Shown here: piece after piece, positions 56,301-64,000 of the stretch
How the letters are laid out: each line of letters begins with the position of its first letter
Position numbering within the stretch: the stretch's first letter is position 1
Assembly: GCA_944548615.1 (NCBI GenBank)
Contig: OX155951.1
Span: forward strand, 37,072,995-37,136,994
Reading direction: 5' to 3'
Length of the DNA: 64,000 nucleotides
From: Micropterix aruncella
Lineage: Eukaryota > Arthropoda > Insecta > Lepidoptera > Micropterigidae
Position numbers and translations under genes: made by a program
Notes under the pieces: model-generated
Told to the model about the DNA's origin: nothing
Database searches by the model: none
Seen by the model: the letters and a program-made list of their open reading frames with translations, nothing else

Positions 56301-56415
56301 AGCTTCATAGTTTAGACAAGATTTGGTAACCCTTCTAAAACGACCAAATGAAGGTGACGCTTACAGCGTCGACGGCCAAAATAAAAGCAATTTTGGCCAT
56401 CTATAATAACATTGC
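56301..56415 (-). repeat. R-F fragment, copy f
   Basis: GATTTGGTAACCCTTCTAAA and CCAAATGAAGGTGACGCT match the start of the minus-strand copy at 13.9 kb. About 100 bp only. Confidence 0.45.
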
Positions 56416-56602
56416 GAATGAATGGTTTTTTTTATGAAAGATTGATTGATTTTAAAAACATAATAATTAAACCAATTATTTTATGTACCTATTACCTATA
56501 CCTATATTCCTATACGTGTTCAAAATAATTCTATTTAAATTTTTTTATGTTACGTTTTGTACTTTTTTGTTTAGGCTGAAAAGGGTTTATAATTTATTTC
56601 AG

Positions 56603-57910
56603 ATGGCTTCCACTTCTCATGCTTTGACTGAAAACGTAATTTCGAGGATCCTTTTGGATGAAAGTGACAAAGGACCAACAGTTCTTGGGGATGTTTTACA
56701 AGAGGAGCCTCATGAAGTATTACCGTATCTTCGCGCGGAAAAATCAAGATGTTATGATGCTGTCGACAATGCATTACTTACCAGACAAAGACAAAACGGT
56801 CAATCTCCCGGATATAACAAGCTATTATAATAAAACAAAAATCGGAGTTCACACTTTCGACCAATTGTGCCATACGTACAGCAACTCGACGCTGGAGTCT
56901 GTGCTTGTTTTATAGAATATTTAATGTCATTGAGATTAATGCCCAGATACTGCTACAAACGTCTCTAACGTCAATAGGAAACAAGTATTTGCAAATAGGC
57001 GTTCCAATCTGAAGAATTTCGCAATGGACCTCATTTATTTATTTATTTATTTATTTATTTAAGAATTAATTACTATAAAACATTGATTAGCTTACGAAAA
57101 TAACAGGAACCGAATGGCAAAACCTTAACCTTTTGCTTATTTGTTTCTGTCACCCAACTAGGACTAGCCCGTTCTAGGGTGGACAGGACTCCAATATTAC
57201 AATCAAGTTTGCTTGATTGCTTGGTTGCCTACAAATGTACAAGTTTTAGTAAAAAGCTAATGACACTAAATTGCCCTAAAATGTGGTCTTCAGAATAAAA
57301 TAAAAAATAATAATAATAATAAAAATATTAAAAATATATAATAAATAAAATGCAATTCCATTATTAAATCGGCAATAAATATAATATAAAATTCGATTAA
57401 ATAATATAAATAAAGTTATATGTGAGAAAAGAAAGAAACAGTCATTAATATTTAATATTATGTTAAGTAATATAAGATTTAATATAAAAATACCTAGTCT
57501 AAAAGTATAATTCATTGTCAAAGTAAAATATTTTTTGGTAGTTAGTTCAATGTTAAAAAAATACTTAACATATAAGTTTAAAAATATGTTAATAATTTGT
57601 GCACCTAAGTTTTATTATACTATTATTTCTAACATTTGATGTATGGTGGTCATAAAACCGTACTTGGAGGAGCGCTTTTTATATAGAACTTTACCATCGA
57701 ATTTACAGCAAATTATTGGTGGTATCATCGGAAAAACCGTCTAACGCAACAAAGCCTCAGAATTCGAAAATGGGAAGATGTGTTGCATGCCCAATATCCA
57801 AAGACCAAAAATCTCGACAGATATGTGCCATGTGTAAAGCATTTATTTGCAATGAGCACCAATTGAAGTTGTGCTATGACTGTATGAAGAGTTCCTCGCA
57901 ATTAGACTAA
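56603..57910 (+). pseudogene. piggyBac-type transposase, internally deleted and interrupted
   Basis: ATG at 56603 follows TTATTTCAG, a plausible intron acceptor. The first segment (about 50 codons: MASTSHALTENVISRILLDE) resembles a piggyBac N-terminus. Most of the catalytic core is then missing. A +1 frame continues with DVMMLSTMH and LPDITSYYNKTKIGVHTFDQ; in active enzymes the GVDT motif here holds a catalytic aspartate, replaced by H. After RRWSLCLFYRIFNV-like and LKNFAMDL-like segments, an R-E copy interrupts (57033-57642). The frame resumes with VIKPYLEERFLYRTLPSNLQ, shifts, and ends in a cysteine-rich domain (CVAC, CAMC, C-x4-H, CYDC) that binds zinc and DNA ends. Confidence 0.75.
57033..57642 (-). 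repeat. R-E copy inserted in the piggyBac gene
   Basis: Starts with (ATTT)n at 57033 and runs through AATTAATTAC, CTTACGAAAATAACAGGAAC, CCCGTTCTAGGGTGG and ATGCAATTCCATTATTAAAT, the reverse of 29034-29592. It separates two parts of one transposase frame, so its limits are known to within a few bases. Confidence 0.65.
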
Positions 57911-58079
57911 TATTATGGTAACTAAAGTCTACCTAAATGTGTTATTAAGATGACAAAGTTTCATTTTCATAAATGTCTCACTTTCATTTAAAAAAATGTT
58001 TTATTTCATGGGGTACATGGGTGGGTACCCCAGGATACTGTTTATGTACGTGTCAATATGGGTACGGTTCTAGGGTTAA
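57911..58079 (+). repeat. piggyBac 3' terminus
   Basis: The sequence ends ACGGTTCTAGGG followed by TTAA at 58076-58079. Reading inward this is CCCTAGAACCGT, a CCCTAGAA-type piggyBac terminus, with the TTAA target. A GGGGTAC...GTACCCC hairpin lies at about 58010-58030. The left terminus was not found. Confidence 0.6.
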
Positions 58080-58904
58080 GGACGTTGTCACGTCAATAGG
58101 CGCCTAGGGAGAGGTCGGGTACACTGACTCAGCTGTGTCAGTAACCCCCTACCCCCCCCCCCCCTTCCCCACCATGAAAGATATAGCTACGTTCGTGTGA
58201 GCGGGAGAAATATTGTTATAAACCAATATACTATTGAACTAACAAAGCCGTCAGTTAAAAACACTTACCTCAATAATTTCCATAAACAGCTATATTATAT
58301 TGCCTAATGTCACATCAGATCGTTTCAAATGACCAATTAAAAAAGTCGATATCGATTAATCGTCCGATTAAATGAGGATTTATTACCAATCCATGAGTAA
58401 GTATGTTAATTAGCGACGCTGTTACGTATCCTTTGAAAGTGAAGTTGGCAACCAAACTAAGTTCTCGCCCATGACTCACGGCTGTCGCTAAAGCAAGACA
58501 GTTAGTTATTCAGTTAAAACACCTTGAAAAGAATAACGGTTCAGACGGACGTGGGTTTAAGAGCGAATGTAGGAGGCACGCAGACGGACATTTCAAATGA
58601 ATGCATGAGAAAACGGTACGAATTACGGTAGGAATAACAAAGCATTTTTTTAAAAATGCAACTTTATAAGGAAGCCATTTTACACATATAAATGCAAATT
58701 GTGCGAGAATCGCAAGATTAATAATTTGATACTGTTAGTTAGAAATATCTACTCGTTGAGACTAAACTCGTTTACGTATTGTTGTGTTCTGTAAATTTGT
58801 TTCTGGTATATCTATATTATTTTAATATTATTTAGATAAATGTCACGAGTTTTCTAATAATACTTAATTTTTAAAATAAACAATACGACTGCCGCTACAA
58901 AGAG
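58080..58904. other. Intergenic, no gene seen
   Basis: Has a run of 13 C near 58150 and CTGACTCAGCTGTGTCAG near 58125. No ORF of interest. Confidence 0.35.
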
Positions 58905-59041
58905 TCAACAAACAAGTAAATATATTTTTAAAAAAATGAAAAACACGACTGCCGTTACAGAAAGTTAACTGGTTTTTATAAAATATTTGTTGTTTATGTG
59001 TTTATCCATATAAATAGATACATGTATATTTCCGGAATGTA
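58905..59041 (+). repeat. R-B copy 3, left part
   Basis: AAAAAACACGACT-like and TTCCGGAATGTA segments match copies 1 and 2. It is cut at the TA where the pogo element starts and continues at 61657-61862. Confidence 0.65.
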
Positions 59042-59067
59042 GGGGAGAGTTGGATAATGGCGCGCGG

Positions 59068-59465
59068 TTGATAATACCGCGCCCCATCCTACACAAAAAT
59101 ATACTGCTTATTATTACAAACTGTCTTGGTCAAAACGTACCTAGTGGTGTATTACCCCGCCTCGCGCCGCGCCAGTGTGCTCCTAGCAACCGAACGAGTT
59201 ACATGTGTCTCGAAGCGTTTCGCGTCAATTCATTATTATATTCCTACAACTTACAAATCGAGGTATGTATTAGTTTATTCAGTCTAAAACTATATCGTGC
59301 TGATGAAAATCATAGTAAAATGTCGTCTATTTTATGCCTAAGTTGTGATCAGGTTGCTTAAAATTTGATTTCTACGCATTGTTGTAACCTAAGACAAAAT
59401 GGCGTTGTTTGATAATTGCGCGCTCAAGGCGCGGTATTATCAAACGGTTGGCGCGGTATTGTCAA
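59068..59465. repeat. Left subterminal repeats of pogo element
   Basis: Motif GGCGCGGTATTRTCAA at 59428-59443 and 59450-59465 on the plus strand; inverse copies TTGATAATACCGCGCC at 59068-59083 and TTGATAATTGCGCGC at 59409-59423. The inner part of the terminus (TTGGATAATGGCGCG) resembles the inverse motif. Likely transposase-binding sites, by analogy with other DNA transposons. Confidence 0.7.
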
Positions 59466-59503
59466 CTATAGTGTAGTATGGTAAAAATTGTATTCTTTTA
59501 TAG

Positions 59504-61309
59504 ATGGCTGCACCAGCACCTAAAAAAAAGAAAGCATCATGGGATCCGCTCCAAATGAAGGCTGCCTTGGAAGCCATAAGTACTGGCAGAAAAATATAGG
59601 AAGTTGCAAGAAATTTCATGTTGCCTGAAACTTCAATTAGAGATAGACTGAAAAGAGGCGAGTATTATGATCCTCGGCTGGGCCGACGCGCTACGTTTTC
59701 GGAAGACGATGAAAAAGAGTTGTGTCAGCATATTATTTTATTAGCTAAAACATTTTATGGAATAACACAAATGCAGCTGCGCAAACTAGCCTATGAGTAT
59801 GCAACAGCTAAGAATATAAAAAACATATTTCCAGCAGAGAAAGGAATGGCTGGAAAATGTTGGGTATATTCTTTCCTTAAAAGAAATCCTGGCATTTCTT
59901 TGCGTGCTCCGGAGCCAACAAGTATGAACAGGGTGTTGGGGTTTAACAAAACCGAAATCGGCATTTTCTTCCAGAATTTAGAGGCGCTTATGGATAAATA
60001 TTTATTTCAACCAATTCGAATATATAACGTCGATGAAACGGGCGTGACTACGGTCCAGAGGCCTGGAAAAATATATGCACCAAAAGGTCTCAAACAGGTT
60101 GGCAAAATAACTAGCGGTGAACGTGGCCAAAATGTCACAGTTGTATGTGCATTTAGCGCATCAGGGATGGATGTTCCTCCAATGTTCATATACCCACGCC
60201 AAAGAGCAAAACCAAGTCTTGGGTTTGGAGGCCCAGTTGGAGCCATATATGAGTGCTCAAAATCTGGCTGGATCAATGAGGATCTTTTTATGAAATGGCT
60301 CCAACACTTTGCACAATATGTTAATGCAACCCCTGAAAACCCTACGCTACTGATCCTTGACAACCATGCCAGTCACTTGTCATTGAATGCCTATAAATTT
60401 TGTCGAGAAAATCAAATTACCATGCTGTCTTTGCCACCTCACACATCACATCGCATGCAACCTCTGGATGTCACCTTTTATGGCCCTCTAAAGACATCGT
60501 ACCATAAAGAGTGTGACCTTTTCATGAAAAGCAACCCATTTGAAAAAATTACGCATGATGTTTTGGCTTCCATTTTTAATAAAGCGTATATGAGGGTAGC
60601 TTCAATCGACAAAGCTATCAAAGGCTTCGAAGTAACTGGAATTTACCCTTTGAACCCTCACATATTTGAAGATGATGAGTTTATATCTGATCCTATTATC
60701 GAAGATACAAGAAATTTAACCAACAATCAGGATACAGCACCTGCAGAAATATCTTCTGTGAATGAAATTCGACAGGTGACGAATGATGGGGGAGCTATTG
60801 CAAGTACGTCAACAGGTATTTTGGCAGAATTGAGTCCTATTCCTCAAAAGGTTCGAAAAATCAAGAGGCGTGTGACAACACAACATTCACAGGTTTTGAC
60901 TGGCACTCCTTTAAAAGATCAATTAGAAGAAAAGGAGAGAAAGAGATCTGCAAAAGATAATAAGGGAAAACAAGTTCCAGGAAAGCAAGATAAAGGAAAA
61001 CAAGTTAAAGGACAGCAAGGTAAAGGAAAACCGGCCCAACCAAAAACAAAGAAAAAGAAATCATACAAAAGACAAGTGAGGTTCAGCAGCAGTGAAGAGA
61101 GCAGTGATGAAGATGTTCCTTTTTCTAGATTATGTGACGACGACGACGACGATGACATCGAGAACGAGAACGACGCAGTCTGCGCCATCTGTGGAGAATT
61201 CGGGCGGGATGGGGAACTATGGTTCCGTTGTTGTGGTTGTTCGGCCTGGATACATGAGGAATGTAGTGGACAAAAATCGGCGGAAAATTTCATTTGTGGT
61301 TATTGTTAA
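59504..61309 (+). pseudogene. Pogo-type transposase with C-terminal PHD finger; one nonsense codon
   Basis: ATG at 59504 opens MAAPAPKKKKASWDPLQMKA, a pogo/psq-type helix-turn-helix start, interrupted by TAG at codon 32 (59597-59599). The next ATG at 59618 begins an open frame of 563 codons to 61309. Residues below are numbered from that ATG. The DDE domain has D139 (IYNVDETG), D248 (LLILDNHASH) and D284 (HRMQPLDVTFYG), with 35 residues between the last two. Residues 420-490 are rich in K, G and Q, followed by an acidic run (DDDDDDD, 507-513). A PHD-type zinc finger (C522, C525, C538, C541, H546, C549, C560, C563) ends the protein. Without read-through or re-initiation the DNA-binding domain is lost. 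It could also be a domesticated gene, but the flanking termini and single copy of defects favour a recent transposon. Confidence 0.85.
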
Positions 61310-61390
61310 TTTTTAGTCATAGTATTCTTTTATATTATTTTTTAACTTTCATATTATTAATGTTTAACATTTAATTTAATCTTTTTAATT

Positions 61391-61396
61391 AATAAA
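61391..61396 (+). terminator. Polyadenylation signal of pogo transposase
   Basis: AATAAA 82 bases after the stop codon, within AATTAATAAACATG, in the 3' UTR of the element. Confidence 0.5.
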
Positions 61397-61414
61397 CATG
61401 AAACCTGCTTATAA

Positions 61415-61473
61415 GGCGCGGTATTGTCAAACAGGGGCACGGTATTCTCAGTAGTAGTTGATAATGCCGCGCT
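61415..61473. repeat. Right subterminal repeats of pogo element
   Basis: GGCGCGGTATTGTCAA at 61415-61430, a variant GGGCACGGTATTCTCA at 61435-61450, and inverse TTGATAATGCCGCGCT at 61458-61473. They match the left subterminal set. Confidence 0.7.
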
Positions 61474-61656
61474 TTACCACTTTTTGTTAATTTTCCTATA
61501 TTTTTTATGTTTTAATTTAAATTCAAATTTACCAAATACAATTCGAAGCCAGATAAGTTTATCATCATTTTAATGTAGTTTCGGTCCCTTCAGATGCCAC
61601 CAGTGCCATTTTATAATCCTTTTGCCTTAGGGGCTCGCCAATATCCGACTCTCCCC

Positions 61657-61862
61657 TACTCTATCAGACCTTCCATTTGACACTATACCTGATATATTTA
61701 TGTTAATTTATTAACATATTGAAATTTAGACAACTACTTACTTGGTATTTGGACAGTTAAGGCAGTAAGACACTCGAGACGACATAGCGATTCTAACAAT
61801 TTCACGCACTTCTAAATCGGTTCAAGCGTTTCGAAGTTACGGTAGAATAATGAAACGGAAAA
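61657..61862 (+). repeat. R-B copy 3, right part
   Basis: Continues the interrupted R-B copy: TACTCTATCAGACCTTCCAT, TCTAAATCGGTTCAAGCG and AATAATGAAACGGAAA. It ends at the junction with R-A. Confidence 0.65.
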
Positions 61863-61904
61863 GTCGCCGTAAGGTACGGGGGTGGTTGCGTACCTTACGG
61901 CGAC
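61863..61904. repeat. 15-bp perfect hairpin at R-A junction
   Basis: GTCGCCGTAAGGTAC at 61863-61877, 12-base loop, reverse complement at 61890-61904. Other R-A copies have only the right-hand part (CCTTACGGCGAC), so the left arm was added here. Confidence 0.7.
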
Positions 61905-62664
61905 TGCTCTTGAATTGACCATTGGCCATCCGATCCCGGTTCAGAGCCGGGCAAAGGACGCCTTGGTCCGCGATAGATTCGGTGTACTACGTTTCACCGC
62001 TTCGTAAGGGAGAGGACCGCGCAAGCGATCTCGAACTCGGAACCAATCGAGAGACCGGAGAAATCTGGTCACAATTTAAGTGAGGGCGCGAGTATCTCGA
62101 GCCCGCCGGGTTTATTCCTGGTTAACTCGCAGTAAGGCGTTGGACTCTCACGGGTTGTGGCGTAGCTAGACGTTGGATTGTTATTGTCCAAAGTCTTCTA
62201 CGCTCACTGCAGGTCAATAGAACGACTAATCGTTAAAACGTCCTGTGGTGACGGGCTCGCCCATTGTAGTCGACACCTCAAGATGTTAGTCAGAGTGCAC
62301 AGTCGATTGGCTTACGCCGCACGGTGCGCAGACCGTCCAGAAGCGCCAGAAGGTTGATTCCTAGGGGAAACTGACCATAAGGCCAGAGTCCTACCCAGGC
62401 TCGCACTTCATGCGTGGAGGCCAATCTAGAGACCGGAGTAATCTGGTCACAATTGGAAGTAAGGGCTTGAGTATCGGCCCGCTGGGTAACATTCCTGGCT
62501 ATCTCGCGGTTAAAGCGTTGGCCTCTTACGGGCTAGTGACGTAGCTAGATGGTGGACTATTTTATCCTCAAGTCTTCTACGGTCACTCCAGGGAGATAGA
62601 ACAACTAATCGTTAAAACTTCCTGGGGTGACGGGCTCGCCCGCTGTAGTCGACAACCCAAGTTA
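61863..62664 (+). repeat. R-A, rearranged copies
   Basis: Two plus-strand ends are seen at about 62257 (GACGGGCTCGCCCATTG) and 62628 (GACGGGCTCGCCCGCTG). Between them, 62285-62410 is an inverted R-A piece (GCACAGTCGATTGGCTTACG, CAGGCTCGCACTTC). The start at 61863-61904 is a perfect hairpin. No coding. Confidence 0.6.
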
Positions 62665-63209
62665 AGAGTTTAATAGATTTTGCAACATAGCGACTATTAT
62701 GTATCAGTCATGAAGCCTCTCTTCATAAAGTTCATTAATTCGATAATGCATATTTTCTGAGTAAACGAAGATTTCAGTGAATACAGCAGGAACTCCATTG
62801 GTTCCCATAAATCGTTCCCTTGAAAGATAAATAAACAGCACCCAGAAAACCGAGGATGAGGAGAAACTCTCGCAGCACTTTCGCGCTCACTTCGCCCGTC
62901 GCACTTTCTGCCCGGCTCGCGCTGCATAACATTCATATTGACGTTTTAATAAGTAGGTGAGCGGGACTGTCATTGTTTTGATTCCGTGAGAACCTCCACA
63001 CACGCCAATCGCGTCTGTTACGAAAGCGATGCCGGTGAAATTGTCGTACAAAGTAAAGTGACGTTATGACATTAAATGACGCGACGGAGGCCGTGGTATG
63101 GCCCGAAACTCAGCCTTCATCGATGCGGTCTAGTTGCAGTAAATAGTTGTTCTAATATATTGATCAAACATAAGCCTCAATTATTATAAACACCAATTAT
63201 TATAATAAA
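62665..63209. other. Intergenic, no gene seen
   Basis: No repeat recognised; GC-richer at 62820-63120. The 79-codon minus ORF (62697-62936) has no known domain. May be unique host DNA. Confidence 0.35.
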
Positions 63210-63913
63210 CTAGATGACCCGGTGAACTTCGTACCACCTAAAATTGATTTGATTGTAACTCTTCATAAGCGTTTATTGATCCTAATCAACCTTCCAAATC
63301 CAATTCATTGAAATCTATAATATGGCCGAATCATGTACGATTTGAGGTTTCGTTTGGTGATTAAATGAAAGTCGTTTGTAATTAAAATAAATTCAATGTA
63401 TTTAATTTACATGATGAAATATAAACGTTTTTTCGAGTTTTCCGATTTTTTCGGCTTGTTCGACTTTTTCGACTTTTCCGACTTTTTCGACTTTTTTGCA
63501 TTTTTCGAATTTTTGAACTTTTTTGACTTTTTCGACTTTTTTGACTTTTCCGACTTTTTCGACGTTTTCGACTTTTTCGACTTTTTGACTTTTTTGACTC
63601 TTGACTTTTTCGACTTTTTCGACTTTTTGAAATTTTACACAATCGCACGGAATGAATAACATTTATGGATGGCGCAGCTGTCAAACAATAGGATCGCCGC
63701 GAACGCCATCTATTGAAAGTGGCCCATTTCCCAAAATGACCAATTCGATTTTTTCGATTTTCAGTTGTTTCTTTTAATTTTTCCTAAATATTTTTTTTGT
63801 AAACCACCCCTGAATCAAGGTAAACAAAACACAAAAATAATAATTCAAATCGCTCGAGTCATTTCCGAGATCCTGCGAGACTAACGCACGGCGATTCATT
63901 TTTATATATAAGA
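63210..63913 (-). mobile_element. Non-autonomous Helitron with internal minisatellite
   Basis: On the minus strand it starts TCTTATATATAAAAATGAAT after an A (complement of 63914) and ends CCGGGTCATCTAG before a T (complement of 63209). This is the exact A|TC...CTAG|T architecture. GGTGGTACGAAGTTCACC near the end is a weak 3' hairpin. 704 bp, no Rep-helicase. Confidence 0.75.
63433..63630 (+). repeat. (GACTTTTTC)n minisatellite
   Basis: About 20 nine-base units GACTTTTTC/GACTTTTCC with some changes. ORFs of 86-100 codons reading DFFDFF or KVEKVEKV on either strand are products of the repeat. Confidence 0.85.
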
Positions 63914-64000
63914 TTACCAGAAAACTTTAAAAATAATCAAAATTATGACAGATTCAGGAAAAAAACGAAAAAATATTTAATTCAAAAATGCATATATGAC
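63914..64000. other. Window end, AT-rich
   Basis: No feature seen. Confidence 0.3.

Larger units (their letters stand above)
59042..61656 (+). mobile_element. Pogo-type DNA transposon, nearly intact (2,615 bp)
   Basis: Flanked by TA (59040-59041 and 61657-61658). The inverted termini are GGGGAGAGTYGGATAWTGGC (left and right copies combined). An intact R-B copy at 33061-33080 shows the empty site. Between the ends are the transposase gene, a polyadenylation signal AATAAA at 61391-61396, and seven copies of a 16-bp motif near both ends. TA target and transposase type place it in the pogo/Tigger branch of Tc1/mariner. Confidence 0.9.

Noticed and set aside
57276..57521. 81-codon hydrophobic minus ORF
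   Set aside because: Falls inside the AT-rich R-E copy; composition effect.
59050..59361. 103-codon ORF at the left end of the pogo element
   Set aside because: Lies in the subterminal repeat zone with no domain; the termini explain the sequence.
60007..61293. Antisense ORFs (118 and 124 codons) under the transposase
   Set aside because: They are shadows of the transposase frame; their composition mirrors the coding strand.
63382..63684. K/S-rich and F/D-rich ORFs
   Set aside because: Produced by the (GACTTTTTC)n minisatellite.

Overview
The window looks like a TE-dense, AT-rich stretch of an insect genome. Moth or butterfly is most likely: Helitrons starting TCTT/TCTTTAC and ending CTAG, mariner, piggyBac and pogo transposons, Penelope-like elements and several decayed LINEs are found together. 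No rRNA, tRNA, CRISPR array or bacterial-style operon is visible. No intact host gene could be recognised. The one candidate host reading frame (39122-39144 joined to 53819-54083) is split by a 14.7-kb retrotransposon. Assignment to Lepidoptera is inference from the repeat repertoire.

Layout. 1-9 kb: AT-rich non-coding DNA with LINE 3' ends, plus a three-deep nest of MITE-like elements (6.29-7.52 kb). 9-18 kb: a 119-bp minisatellite, several LINE 3' ends, an inverted Penelope-like repeat, and copies of two unclassified interspersed families. 19-25 kb: a Penelope-like element with a GIY-YIG endonuclease, more of the same families, a 120-bp tandem repeat and a Helitron. 25-30 kb: a second tandem repeat, then a perfect 155-bp inverted repeat between two long (TA)n tracts. 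30-39 kb: a complete but decayed mariner, a reverse transcriptase interrupted by a fold-back element, a mariner remnant and a short Helitron. 39.1-53.8 kb: one LTR retrotransposon with near-identical 1,977-bp LTRs and a 4-bp target duplication; a 4,920-bp satellite-like insertion with a 6-bp target duplication sits inside its left LTR. 54-58 kb: a MITE and a broken piggyBac transposase. 59.0-61.7 kb: a nearly intact pogo-type transposon whose 563-codon transposase ORF ends in a PHD finger. 61.8-64 kb: more repeats and a Helitron carrying a minisatellite.

Labels used below for unclassified families: R-A (about 680 bp, ends in a TTCG hairpin), R-B (AT-rich, ends near AATAAAGAAACGG), R-E (LINE/SINE-like with (AAAT)n tail), R-F (about 600-bp MITE with termini GATTGCTC). 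They are local names only.

The elements form a readable nesting history: R-A inside R-F; R-E inside piggyBac; a fold-back inside a LINE ORF; piggyBac-type MITE inside R-F; pogo inside R-B; satellite block inside the LTR; LTR element inside an ORF. In several cases the pre-insertion site can be recovered exactly because another copy lacks the insertion or a reading frame closes up. The most unusual items are the mobile satellite block, the non-autonomous but recent LTR element with repeated primer-binding sites, and the pogo element with PHD finger and subterminal repeat array.
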